Positions 53,187 through 61,912 of a stretch of DNA of 64,000 bases are shown in pieces. The position numbers and the translations under genes were made by a program. Under the pieces are notes generated by a model. It had not been told where the DNA came from. It searched no databases and saw nothing but the letters and a program-made list of their open reading frames with translations. Position 1 is the first letter of the stretch; each line of letters opens with the position of its first letter. The stretch spans positions 1 through 64,000 of the forward strand of contig CAJUPT010000008.1 of assembly GCA_910588405.1 (NCBI GenBank), read 5' to 3'. This DNA comes from an uncultured Lachnospiraceae bacterium (GTDB lineage: Bacteria; Bacillota; Clostridia; Lachnospirales; Lachnospiraceae).

Positions 53187-54479
53187 ATGATTTACAGAAA
53201 GCTATACATGGATCAGATTCTGCCGTTCATCAATACGCCGTTCACCAAGATTTTAACCGGCGTCCGCCGGTGCGGCAAATCGACGATTTTGTTGATGCTG
53301 CAGGAAGAATTAAAAAGCAAAGGAATCAAGCCGGAACAGATTTTATTTTACCGGTTTGACAGCCTCCGTTATGAAGAAATTGATACGGCCTCCAAGCTGT
53401 ACCGGGAGGTTAAGCAGCACCTGTGCAAAGAGAAAAAGACTTATCTTTTTCTGGATGAGGTGCAGGAGATTCAGGACTGGGAAAAAGCTGTAAATTCTTT
53501 TATGGCAGATTTTGATGTGGATATTTTCGTGACAGGATCAAATTCCAGGATGATGTCCTCTGAAATATCCACTTATCTGACAGGGCGCTGCATCTCTTTC
53601 CGGATATACCCTCTGTCTTTTTCGGAATATCTGGAATTCCGCGGCACATATACGAAACCGGGCGAACGGTATGCCGAATTTCACAGATATCTGCAGATGG
53701 GCGGGTTTCCTGCGCTGCAATTAAAGGAATATTCCCTTGATGAAGCTTATACGGTGGTGAAAGATATTTATCACGCAACAATTTTTACGGATATTGTGAA
53801 ACGCAGCCAGATCCGGAAGGTGGATCAGCTGGAAAGGGTAGTGAAATTCACCTTTTCCAACGTAGGGCAGACTTTTTCTGCGCTGACCCTTTCCAAATAT
53901 TTAAAAAGCTTAAACAGGCAAATGGATCCGGAAACCGTGTACAGTTATCTGCATAAGCTGGAAAATGCTTTTATTCTGCACCGCTGTTCCAGATATGATA
54001 TACAGGGAAAAGAAATTTTAAAAACACAGGAGAAGTTTTATCTCGCCGACACGTCCTTCCGGTTCAGTGTCCTCGGCTATGATGAAAATGCTGTGGCAGG
54101 CATGCTGGAAAATGTCGTATATATGGAACTTCTCCGCAGGGGGTACGACGTTTTTGTCGGCAAGCTGAGCCGCTGGGAAGTGGATTTTGTAGCGACACGC
54201 AGGGAAGAGAAAATCTACATCCAGATTTCAGAACGGATCGGGACGGCAGAAACGGAAAAAAGAGAGTATGGAAATTTACTTTCCATAGCGGACAATTATC
54301 CGAAATATGTGCTTCGGACGGATGCGTTTACAAGAGGAAATTATGAAGGGATCAGGACGATGCATGTGGCGGATTTTTTTGTTGGGGAAGGGGTGGTGAG
54401 AGACAATATGGCACAGATTTTGCGACTGGTAAAGCTAACAGAAATTGTTTCTGAAACAACATACAACGAATTAACCTAA
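53187..54479 (+). CDS. ATPase of the AAA_14/DUF4143 family
   Basis: A 430-residue protein with P-loop GVRRCGKST near residue 27 and Walker B YLFLDEVQEI, and the C-terminal DUF4143 region (YLADTSFRFSVLG, then RGYDVFVGKLSRWEVDFVA, a restriction-like core). Family members are common in anaerobes and archaea and lack a defined role. A weak AGGA site precedes the ATG. It is divergent from the AAA/PD-(D/E)XK gene, 252 bp apart, and converges on the next gene. Confidence 0.9.
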   Translation: MIYRKLYMDQILPFINTPFTKILTGVRRCGKSTILLMLQEELKSKGIKPEQILFYRFDSLRYEEIDTASKLYREVKQHLCKEKKTYLFLDEVQEIQDWEKAVNSFMADFDVDIFVTGSNSRMMSSEISTYLTGRCISFRIYPLSFSEYLEFRGTYTKPGERYAEFHRYLQMGGFPALQLKEYSLDEAYTVVKDIYHATIFTDIVKRSQIRKVDQLERVVKFTFSNVGQTFSALTLSKYLKSLNRQMDPETVYSYLHKLENAFILHRCSRYDIQGKEILKTQEKFYLADTSFRFSVLGYDENAVAGMLENVVYMELLRRGYDVFVGKLSRWEVDFVATRREEKIYIQISERIGTAETEKREYGNLLSIADNYPKYVLRTDAFTRGNYEGIRTMHVADFFVGEGVVRDNMAQILRLVKLTEIVSETTYNELT

Positions 54480-54548
54480 GCCCAAAAGAATGCCGGGTAA
54501 TTTGGGAAAAATTACTGTAACCCCTTTCCCCTTTATGCATACACAGGG

Positions 54549-55466
54549 TCACCCCAGAAAGAAAAATAGTTCAGCTTTATTATCTCCCAGCTGATAATAC
54601 TTCTCTTTCATTTCCTTACGGCTGATATTCCCATAATAGCCATCGCCGCCCGGCCTTATCTGATCCGATGCCAACAATTTATCCAGTGTCTCCACTAATT
54701 CCTTTGAAGAAACGCACTCTGCTATATCTCTGATATCGCCGATTTTCAGCCTGTAAGCTCCTGTATCCTTAACGCCACGGTATATAGCCACCCTCCACTC
54801 TTTTTGCCATGCATACTTATCCATCTTGAAAAAACAATCTCGTTTGGAAGTTAACGCATAATCATTCAAATCAACAAGAGTATCTGCTTTCATGACAAGA
54901 TGAGGTCTATCGCTCAAATCCGTCTCTCTTCCCTTGCATCTCAGCGCCTTGTAATGAATATCCCCGCACAGATAATCAATATTCTCACGTTCTGATGCTA
55001 TCCCAATCCTTCTTTGCAATTCACCCTTATCCCTGATTATGACAACATAATCTCCAAATTCACTCAGGTTCGGAACATCATAATTAAAAAACGGAGGTTC
55101 ATAACTATAATCAAGTCTATAAAAAGACAGCGTGTTGCAATACTGGAACCCTGTGGATCTCAGGATTTCATCAGTAAGCATATATTTCCCAAAATCTCCT
55201 TTTATAATTTCTGACCTGCTAAATCCAATTGTTCCCTCAAATAAATCAGCCTGTCCAGGTGATAATTTGTACTCGATGGGTATCACGATTTCATCAGAAT
55301 TGACTTCCGGGTGTTCTGTTATATATTTTTCCTTTTTCTGCTTAGCTACAAGCAATGGGTACTCATTCCAGAAATAGTATAAGGAATTCATGTATAAGTT
55401 GCCATTAAGGAAATCTGTTGCATATTGTTTTTCACTTATGAATTTTAGGATGAGATGGTTATTCAT
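54549..55466 (-). CDS. Hypothetical protein, DUF2971-like
   Basis: A 305-residue soluble protein. The N-terminal ISEKQYATDFLNGNLYMNSLYYFW and the later YAWQKEWRVAIY recall DUF2971-type proteins, which have a 'short strand, then WxxEWR' layout; the match is suggestive only. The start is chosen for AGGAA nine bases upstream; 24 more codons are open before it. It marks the beginning of markedly AT-rich DNA and ends close to the DUF4143 gene. Confidence 0.55.
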   Translation of the reverse strand: MNNHLILKFISEKQYATDFLNGNLYMNSLYYFWNEYPLLVAKQKKEKYITEHPEVNSDEIVIPIEYKLSPGQADLFEGTIGFSRSEIIKGDFGKYMLTDEILRSTGFQYCNTLSFYRLDYSYEPPFFNYDVPNLSEFGDYVVIIRDKGELQRRIGIASERENIDYLCGDIHYKALRCKGRETDLSDRPHLVMKADTLVDLNDYALTSKRDCFFKMDKYAWQKEWRVAIYRGVKDTGAYRLKIGDIRDIAECVSSKELVETLDKLLASDQIRPGGDGYYGNISRKEMKEKYYQLGDNKAELFFFLG

Positions 55467-55643
55467 AGTATTGGTTCCTGTAAAATATTTGCATTTATTA
55501 TTACGATTATGATGGATTCGAGTGGGGTGAGAATTCACCGCAAAATTAGGTGGTTACACAGATGTTTACGCTTTATGCGCAATATAATAAACCAACTCGT
55601 TGACAAAATCAAGAGACAATTCTCTAATATTCCATAATAATAA

Positions 55644-56877
55644 CTATAAATGAGCAAATTCTCAAAGTTGCACAATATCATGCCACCACAGCCAAATCAT
55701 CCTCAAAAAGGACATGGTTTACCCCACAATGGTATATGTACAGGATACGTTCTTCAATAATACGGTCATGGAGAAAAGTATAGCCAGTTTCAAAGGAGCA
55801 GGGCTCCCCGTTTCCTGTACAGGCAATCAAGTGGGCAAGGGACATTATCAGCCAGTACCTTCTAATCCCTTTTGATGAACGGATTTGGTACCGGACAAAT
55901 TCCAGCTTATTTTGGGATTGGCGAAAAAATACCTCCACCGCCCAGCGTTCCACATATTTATCCAGTATCTCGCTGGTACCCAGGGAAACATCTGTGCTTA
56001 TAAAAGCCCTCAGGGCTTTCGGCTCCTGGAATGCCCCTTCCGGGTAACTGAGCAGTACCACGGCGTTTTCAATGCCATTAAGGTTCCCTTCATAACGGTA
56101 GACATAATATTTTCTGCCGCCAGCTGTGACGAGGCTGACAGCGGCATCTGTTTTCCGTAGATGAAGGGCAAAGTCTTTGGCCTTCTGCTTTATGCCGCAG
56201 GGGTACAGGATACGGTTTGTTTTCAGCGCGCCGATGGTATAGTACCCTTTTTTATGAAAGCATCCATGATATCCCCGCAGGTATACCAGCTGTCACAAAG
56301 GAAGTAGGAGGCGACCGGCGCAACGGGCAGTTCATCTGCAATGTCCTGTACGAGCTTTATTTTTGATATGGATTTGTCGTACATGACAATGGCATAGTTC
56401 AGGACGATGCCGTTACAGGAAAGCATGACAGCCACAGCCTGGTGCCCGTAATCCTGTTTCCCTTTGAGGTGGGACTGGTGGAAATACGCAACTTCAATCG
56501 GATGCAAAGCCCGCGACGAAGGCTTGGTTTTGGAAGAAACCGTATCATCCCACTTTCCCTTATTAAGGAAATGGGCAATGGTAGTACGGTGGCAGGGGCT
56601 GTTTTTTGCAAAATCCAGGGTTTTCCCATGAAACCCGTCAGAAAACGCGGATAGCAGGATAGCAAGAATATGTTTGATTACCGTATATGGAAAAATCAGG
56701 CATAAACTAAGTTGCTTTAAACAGTTGTAAATAATCTTGGAATCGTATATACTGTTTCCCGTAAGGCATCATCCTTTGCAGGTTAGTGTTTTGTGGTAAA
56801 AACAGTATAAACCTAAGAAGGCGTGATGTCTTATTATTTTGGTTATTTAGTGAAATTTTAAATTTGCTCATTTATAG
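55644..56877 (-). mobile_element. IS4-like insertion sequence with 7-bp target duplication
   Basis: The element is 1,234 bp long. Its ends are perfect 17-bp inverted repeats (CTATAAATGAGCAAATT at 55644-55660, its complement at 56861-56877). It is flanked by ATAATAA on both sides (55637-55643 and 56878-56884), a direct target duplication of 7 bp; the size suits the IS4 family. The right insertion point is one base outside the stop codon of the membrane-protein gene, which remains whole. The transposase has two frameshifts, so the copy is probably immobile unless supplied in trans. Confidence 0.88.
55678..56769 (-). pseudogene. IS4-like DDE transposase, two frameshifts
   Basis: Three pieces in different frames make up one transposase. 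It opens MPYGKQYIRFQDYLQLFK, runs off frame at an A-run near 56716-56721, continues (TLDFAKNSPCHRTTIAHFL, HPIEVAYFHQSHLKGKQDYG, YFLCDSWYTCGDI with a DDE Asp), breaks again near 56241-56246 where one T of an expected GGTTAC appears lost, and ends with VERWAVEVFFRQSQNKL (the Y/R/E-type signature), YQIRSSKGIRRYWL and a stop. Both breaks are single-base changes, so decay is recent. Confidence 0.85.
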
Positions 56878-56885
56878 ATAATAAG

Positions 56886-57608
56886 TTAACATTTATCCTT
56901 ATTTCTCGGTATATTTAAGTGACAATAATCAGCACATACAGACACCTCTATATCAGGGAATATCTCTTTTGCGATTTTTACGATCATATATGGAATATCT
57001 TTATTATCATTAAATTCTAAAAGGCCTGTATAAACAACATCTTCTTCTTTCAATTTCCAACAATCTGTATCCACAATATATTTACCACCTGAACTGGCAT
57101 AAGATTCAAATGGCGATTTAATCGCAAACTCTCTATTTATAACCCGTCCATCAAATAAATATTTATAAAACATAGAATCAAAAACTTCCTGAGCGCTTAA
57201 TTGCCATTGATACTGTTTATTTATACATTCACTAACTAATGCAGTGGACAGACCCTCTTTTTTGATTCTTTCTTCTAACATAGATTGATAATCTATTTTG
57301 ATTTCTTCCTCTCTTATATCCAGTATTTTTTTTAAACTTAGAATACTCATTCCCAAGTCACGGAACCAAATATTAAAACGGCAAAAACCTTCAGATAAAC
57401 CCTCATGTCTAACTTCAAAATTAATAATTGGATATGCATTACTAACAAGAGCGCAATCTTCCAGCAATTCTTTTATCCGAACATATCCCGAGGATGAATA
57501 GAGCCTGTCCATCTCATCATTCATACTTATATCACTATAATGTGTATAAAGTACTCCAATCATCGCTAAAATGAAAATCATGGCTACTGCTGAGGCCCAT
57601 GAACCCAT
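56886..57608 (-). CDS. Single-pass membrane protein of unknown function
   Basis: A 240-residue protein with an N-terminal membrane segment (SAVAMIFILAMIGVLYTHY) and a soluble domain, probably cytosolic or extracytoplasmic depending on topology that cannot be settled. I recognise no family. GGGGAGA precedes the ATG. It is 27 bp after the JAMM-motif gene, same strand, as if cotranscribed. The IS element lies directly behind its stop codon. Confidence 0.65.
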   Translation of the reverse strand: MGSWASAVAMIFILAMIGVLYTHYSDISMNDEMDRLYSSSGYVRIKELLEDCALVSNAYPIINFEVRHEGLSEGFCRFNIWFRDLGMSILSLKKILDIREEEIKIDYQSMLEERIKKEGLSTALVSECINKQYQWQLSAQEVFDSMFYKYLFDGRVINREFAIKSPFESYASSGGKYIVDTDCWKLKEEDVVYTGLLEFNDNKDIPYMIVKIAKEIFPDIEVSVCADYCHLNIPRNKDKC

Positions 57609-57635
57609 AACTATCTCCCCTTTAAAATGAAGCCC

Positions 57636-58061
57636 TTACTCACTAATCTGATAATCTATTCTTTTCACATGCATCACTTCATCTTTTAATGAAAGCTGAT
57701 AAAAGAATAATTTTTGTATTTTTAGTACAAATACTCCCAAGATAATATCGCAGTTAATTGAAATAATAATCCTTTTCCCATAGTGCAAATCACAATCAGA
57801 AAGATATTTATTTTTCTTATGAGTATGTATTAATCCCTTAAAATGAATCCCCCTCTCTATCCATTTTTCTAAAATCATATTCATGGAATGCACATCTGGT
57901 ATATATGATCCAAGATGTCCCATTCCATTTAAGTCAAAATAAAATTCTGTAATTATATTTCCACTCCCACCAATCATTCCCCCGGTTTCCATATCATTTA
58001 GATTTAATGAACAGATAATTTTTTTATAAACATTTTCTGTAATAATCACTTCGCAATCCAA
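57636..58061 (-). CDS. JAMM/MPN-domain metalloprotease-like protein
   Basis: A 141-residue protein with a complete JAMM metal-binding set: Glu25 (ETGGMIGG), His79 and His81 (IHTH), Ser88 and Asp91 (SDCD), i.e. E...H-x-H-x6-S-x2-D. Such domains are zinc isopeptidases or peptidases; bacterial ones often act on small ubiquitin-like or modified proteins. No E1, E2 or ubiquitin-like gene is nearby. The start appears to be TTG and lies inside the end of the upstream 59-aa gene (16-bp overlap), so the two are translationally coupled. Confidence 0.8.
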   Translation of the reverse strand: MDCEVIITENVYKKIICSLNLNDMETGGMIGGSGNIITEFYFDLNGMGHLGSYIPDVHSMNMILEKWIERGIHFKGLIHTHKKNKYLSDCDLHYGKRIIISINCDIILGVFVLKIQKLFFYQLSLKDEVMHVKRIDYQISE

Positions 58062-58225
58062 TCATCGCATGATGTATTTTCAAAAGGTTTTTTATAACCG
58101 CCTCTTTTCATACAATACCCATCGCCATATGAATCTGTTTTTTTAGCATTGTAATAAATACATTCAATATGGTATGTTGTTTCACAAAATTGTCCAACTG
58201 GTATTTCGTTTGAATTCTTTTCCAT
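58046..58225 (-). CDS. Small four-cysteine protein upstream of the JAMM gene
   Basis: A 59-residue protein too short for most gene callers. Cysteines at 14, 22, 38 and 53 are spaced as for a small zinc or disulphide knot, with YGDGYCMKRGGYKKPFENT between the last two. An AGGAG site lies 11 bases before the ATG. Its stop codon lies 16 bases inside the JAMM gene, so the two are probably made together. I know no family for it. It could be a substrate or a partner of the JAMM protein. Confidence 0.7.
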   Translation of the reverse strand: MEKNSNEIPVGQFCETTYHIECIYYNAKKTDSYGDGYCMKRGGYKKPFENTSCDDWIAK

Positions 58226-58380
58226 TTTCTATCTTTCTCCTTAATCTAAATTTTCTTTTCATAGCTAAAATCAACAATTATACTATCATCGTATAAATTT
58301 ACATTTTCAAACAATCAACGTCAACTATCTAACGGTCAATATCTAACGTTTCAAACAACCTTCTGTTTATAATTAACTAG

Positions 58381-58540
58381 TGTGCTGTCTTATTTATATC
58401 TGGTAAAACACCGCCGGATAATTTTTCATCAGCGAGGCAGCTGAATGAGGCGATACCGGTGGCACCGTCGATTGAAGCCAACGTAGTCTGATGGAAAATT
58501 AGACAAGGTGGCTTGCCTGAATATGAATGGAGACAGTACA
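58381..58540. mobile_element. 160-bp MITE-like element with CTAG target duplication
   Basis: The ends are 10-bp inverted repeats with one mismatch (TGTGCTGTCT and AGACAGTACA), and CTAG flanks both sides (58377-58380 and 58541-58544). Inside is another dyad (ATTTTTCATCAG/CTGATGGAAAAT). The minus strand of the interior is an open frame (ASFSCLADEKLSGG, then DINKTAH and a stop), which suggests that the element derives from the end of a longer gene. The adjoining 58226-58376 stretch has a TATAAT-like -10 (58277-58282) that may serve the four-cysteine gene, but no gene. Confidence 0.75.
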
Positions 58541-58601
58541 CTAGCACTTCGGCTATTGAAAATAACGATGATACTCAATTACACCTTTATAAATAACTTT
58601 A

Positions 58602-59138
58602 CTAATTTATAATATTCCATCGATTTTTTATATACCTTCCAGGATTATCATAATTGATTACTTTAGCATAATTTCCTACCGCAGTCGCATTATCCGGTAT
58701 ATCTTTTGTTACAACGCTTCCAGCACCAATAGTGACATTATTACCAATTTTGACATTTTCTACAATACATACGTTAGGACCAATATATGTATTGTCTCCA
58801 ATAATTGCAGCTTGTCCCTCGTTACTCCCAATGGTCGTGAACTGTGACAAATTGCAGTTATTTCCAATTATGGTGCTAGAATTTACAACTACCGGGCCAC
58901 CATGACCGATATATAATCCATATCCCACTTGCGTTTGCCTTGGTAATTGAATTGTCCTTTTTGTTTTGTTTATCATCCATAAGAATAGACCAATTATTTT
59001 CGCTCCACTCTTTGCATGACATAATCTAAATGCACACTGAAATCTAAAAGTACTATTTCTGATATAAGCATAAAAAAAAGTGAGTGCATCATATTTCCCA
59101 TAATACCTTATTAAGTCACTTTTTATATAATCGCTCAT
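58602..59138 (-). CDS. Serine acetyltransferase-like hexapeptide protein
   Basis: A 178-residue acyltransferase of the CysE-like type: a helical N-terminus (SDLIRYYGKYDALTFFYAYIR) and a left-handed beta-helix from VGYGLYIGHGGPVVVNSSTI through IIGDNTYIGPNVCIVENV to VGNYAKVINYDNPG. In this cluster, next to a sugar aminotransferase, it is more likely to acylate a sugar than serine. The ATG is preferred over a TTG two codons upstream. It is the last gene of the amino-sugar cluster on this strand. Confidence 0.82.
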   Translation of the reverse strand: MSDYIKSDLIRYYGKYDALTFFYAYIRNSTFRFQCAFRLCHAKSGAKIIGLFLWMINKTKRTIQLPRQTQVGYGLYIGHGGPVVVNSSTIIGNNCNLSQFTTIGSNEGQAAIIGDNTYIGPNVCIVENVKIGNNVTIGAGSVVTKDIPDNATAVGNYAKVINYDNPGRYIKNRWNIIN

Positions 59139-59155
59139 AACCAATCCCCATAATA

Positions 59156-60292
59156 CTATAAATTTCCAGTAAAATATTTTTTAATTTCGTATATTACTTG
59201 ATCTTGTTCTTCAACGCTCATATATGGATGCAGCGGCAATGAAAGCACTCTCTCACTAAGCTCTTTAGACACAAACGAATCTGTCTTAATACAGTTTGCT
59301 TCCGTAAAAGCGATCTGAAAACTCATAGGCTTAGGATAATAGACATTCGTAGGAATCTCTTTGTCCTTTAAGTATTTTTGCAGCCCATCCCGGTTTTCAC
59401 TGTTCTCCAATAAAATAGAATACTGAGCCCAGCTGGATAAAAAACCTGACCTGATGTAAGGAACCGTTACTACTCCTTCCAGTTCCTGTGAATATCTATC
59501 AGCGACACGATTAACTGCCTCTAATTCATGCTCCATAAAGGCTTTTAGCTTAACTTGCAGAATTGCCGCCTGTAATGTATCTAACCGTGAATTCATGCCA
59601 ATACGCACATTATCATACTTATCCGCTCCCTTGCCATGAATCCGGTAAGAACGAAGCAGCTTTGCCCATTCATCGCTATCTGTAAAAACCGCACCGCCAT
59701 CCCCATAACATCCCAAGGGTTTTGCCGGAAAAAAAGACGTTGTAGAAATATCCCCAAAACTGCAGGCCCTCTGTTCTCCAATAAGACCTCCAAATCCCTG
59801 CGCTCCGTCTTCCAAAATTAACAGATGATGTTTTTTCGCAATTTCTCTTATCTTGGGATAATCAGCGGGTTGTCCAAAAAGATCTACGGTAATAATAACT
59901 CTGGGGATCAGTTTTCCTTCTTTTTCTATCTTGACAATTGCTTCTTCAAGAGATCCGGGAGACATATTAAACGTATCTCGTTCCACATCCACAAAAACAG
60001 GTACGGCACCTTCGTATGCTGGCGTTTCACCAGAAGCAAAAAATGTAAAATCCGGAACAAACACCGCATCTCCGGGTCCGATATTCCAGACCATCAGCGC
60101 CAACGTTAGCGCATCTGTTCCATTGGCACAGGTGATGCAGTGTTTCACACCTGTGTAACTGGCCAACTGATGCTCTAGCTCAGTCACCTGGTTTCCAGAA
60201 ATGAAATTCCCATCCATAAGTACCTTCTGTATGGCCTGGTCTATTTCAGTCTTTAACAATTGATATTGTTTTTGCAAATCTCGAAATTGCAT
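59156..60292 (-). CDS. DegT/DnrJ/EryC1-family sugar aminotransferase
   Basis: A 378-residue PLP enzyme that aminates a keto-sugar nucleotide. Lys191 in FFPAKPLGCYGDGG would form the Schiff base; LEDGAQGFGG supplies the Asp and Gln contacts, and CANGTDALTLAL the phosphate site. It resembles WbpE- and FdtB-like 3-amino-sugar enzymes, without residues that fix the substrate. GGGAG precedes the ATG. Next to it are acyltransferases and a formyltransferase, which together could make N-acylated or N-formylated amino sugars for a surface glycan. Confidence 0.93.
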   Translation of the reverse strand: MQFRDLQKQYQLLKTEIDQAIQKVLMDGNFISGNQVTELEHQLASYTGVKHCITCANGTDALTLALMVWNIGPGDAVFVPDFTFFASGETPAYEGAVPVFVDVERDTFNMSPGSLEEAIVKIEKEGKLIPRVIITVDLFGQPADYPKIREIAKKHHLLILEDGAQGFGGLIGEQRACSFGDISTTSFFPAKPLGCYGDGGAVFTDSDEWAKLLRSYRIHGKGADKYDNVRIGMNSRLDTLQAAILQVKLKAFMEHELEAVNRVADRYSQELEGVVTVPYIRSGFLSSWAQYSILLENSENRDGLQKYLKDKEIPTNVYYPKPMSFQIAFTEANCIKTDSFVSKELSERVLSLPLHPYMSVEEQDQVIYEIKKYFTGNL

Positions 60293-60315
60293 TTCTTATT
60301 CTCCCTATTTAAAAA

Positions 60316-61018
60316 TCACACTCTTTCACGCATCCAATTTATCTTTCTTTTGATAATTTTTGCCGGATTCCCTCCAATTATCACGTTTGCATCCTCAAAC
60401 CTTTTGGTCACTACACTTCCAGCTGCAATCACGCTGTTTTCAGGTATTTTCACACCTTTCAACACCGTCACTCTATTACCAACCCATACATGATTTTCCA
60501 GGATAATATTCTTTGACTGATTCAAACGATTTCCTTCCATATCTACCACACTATGACTGTCTCCTGTTCTAAGTATAATCTCAGATGAGAACAAACAATC
60601 TTTTCCAATTTTTATTTTTGTTCCTTCAATACATGATAACTGCACTTTTCCACAAAGAGCCGAATCCTCTCCAATTATAATACTATTCTCATTATCCTCT
60701 ATATAAAATTCTCCATCCTTTATCAATACTTTTTTTGACAAACAAATCTGATTACAGTTTCCATTAATATGAATACTTACATGGTCTAAATAAACTCTTT
60801 TATCCAATTCTATAATATTATCATTTCCAACAATGTTGATTCTACATTTTCTCCTCCGTACCCCCCCCCCATGAAACAATTTGATTCCTTTTTCCCTGCA
60901 TTTTTACTTTATTTCCACCAAAAATATTCATACTTGCTATGAGAATATCCTTTATTATAGGATATTTATTTTTTATATCACACAATAAATTATAAATAAA
61001 TATTTTTATTTTTTTCAT
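60316..61018 (-). CDS. Hexapeptide acyltransferase, phase-variable, presently out of frame
   Basis: The gene starts at an ATG preceded by GTGAGGGTC and encodes MKKIKIFIYNLLCDIKNKY up to QGKRNQIVSW, where a run of ten G (60861-60870) begins. In the present length the frame then stops after TEEKM. The remaining 180 codons, in another frame, encode a beta-helix acyltransferase (IILENHVWVGNRVTVLKGV, VIAAGSVVTKRF, GGNPAKIIKRK). With nine or twelve G the two parts join into one protein of about 233 residues. An internal TTG after AAGGA could start the downstream part alone, but would lack the N-terminal portion. It sits between the aminotransferase and the isochorismatase-like gene. Confidence 0.8.
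60861..60870 (-). repeat. Poly-G tract of 10 in the acyltransferase gene
   Basis: Ten C on the plus strand (G on the coding strand) lie after codon 50. In-frame read-through to the acyltransferase domain needs 9 or 12 G, so this length is OFF. Such tracts slip by one base during replication. Confidence 0.8.
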
Positions 61019-61041
61019 GACCCTCACTGTTAAAAAAAGTT

Positions 61042-61904
61042 CTAATATTCAATAAAATCATCATAAATAATCAGTCTCGCAATCCTATTTTGTGCCAGCA
61101 TAATCATGATATCATCCCTCATTTTTATGTTGTCGTCGGGATTTTCGCTGACACATGCCATGGTTGCCTCCGGTATACAAAATAGATTCAATCCCGTTTC
61201 TGCATAATAAATACTCATTATGCCAGATGGTCTAAATAAAAGACACATCTGAGAAGCAAATCCTGTAAATATTAGATTTTCTATTCCTCTTCCCTGTAAT
61301 TACACACACAATTTATCCGGACAGTTAAATTCATCGTGTACCAATAGCTCTGCTTTTTGCTCATCTATTAATTTCTGCAGCCAAGTATCAATGTTTGAAT
61401 TATATTCTTCTAATCCTGGCTTATTAGAGATAATAAACACCATCATTTCTTTCTCAATGGCATGTTGTGCTATAGAAAGAATATAGTCTGATATGATCTT
61501 CTCTACTTGTTTATTCACTTCATCAAACGGATTATCAATCCATGGATCTATTATCAATACCGCAGTTTTTTCCGCCTGCGAAAAGAATTTATCAAATTTA
61601 AATTCGGGATTTGTAATATAGTCCCCATCCTCTGTTAAATCATAATAGCAATAATCATAAACAGGAATTTCATTTTTGTCTAATTCTTCATCCACTTTTG
61701 TTTCATATGGTAATCCTGTGCTTTGAAAAAAATTTACCCCCCCCCCCCCGAGAAATTTACACTATAAATAAGCAACAGCATAACAATTATACCCAAACAT
61801 CCTATGCATATTAAATTTTTCTTTTTATTTATTTTGCCTGCATACCTTATCATATAACATTTTAACAACGAAATCGATATACTCCGCCCTTTCCACTTCC
61901 ACAT
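61042..61904 (-). pseudogene. Membrane-anchored isochorismatase-like hydrolase, phase-OFF and with a nonsense codon
   Basis: The start (AGAGG five bases upstream) is eight bases after the SGNH gene. The N-terminus is basic with one membrane segment (ICIGCLGIIVMLLLIYS), then a run of 13 G and an immediate stop. The next frame carries an isochorismatase-like domain: VLIIDPWIDNP, MVFIISNKPG and, further on, NLIFTGFASQMCLLF with the catalytic-type Cys and IPEATMACVSE. The two parts join if the tract is 11 or 14 G. A single in-frame TAA (61300-61302) in the middle of the domain, with the protein sequence continuing on both sides, breaks it a second time. The gene is therefore probably non-functional now. 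Confidence 0.75.
61737..61749 (-). repeat. Poly-G tract of 13 in the isochorismatase-like gene
   Basis: Thirteen C on the plus strand follow codon 51 or so. At 13 G the reading frame meets TAA at once; 11 or 14 G would continue into the hydrolase domain. It is the longest homopolymer in the window. Confidence 0.8.
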
Positions 61905-61912
61905 TGCATCCT

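Noticed and set aside
58226-58376. A full promoter for the four-cysteine/JAMM unit
   Set aside because: Only a -10-like TATAAT is clear; no -35 at acceptable distance, and AT-rich DNA gives such matches by chance.
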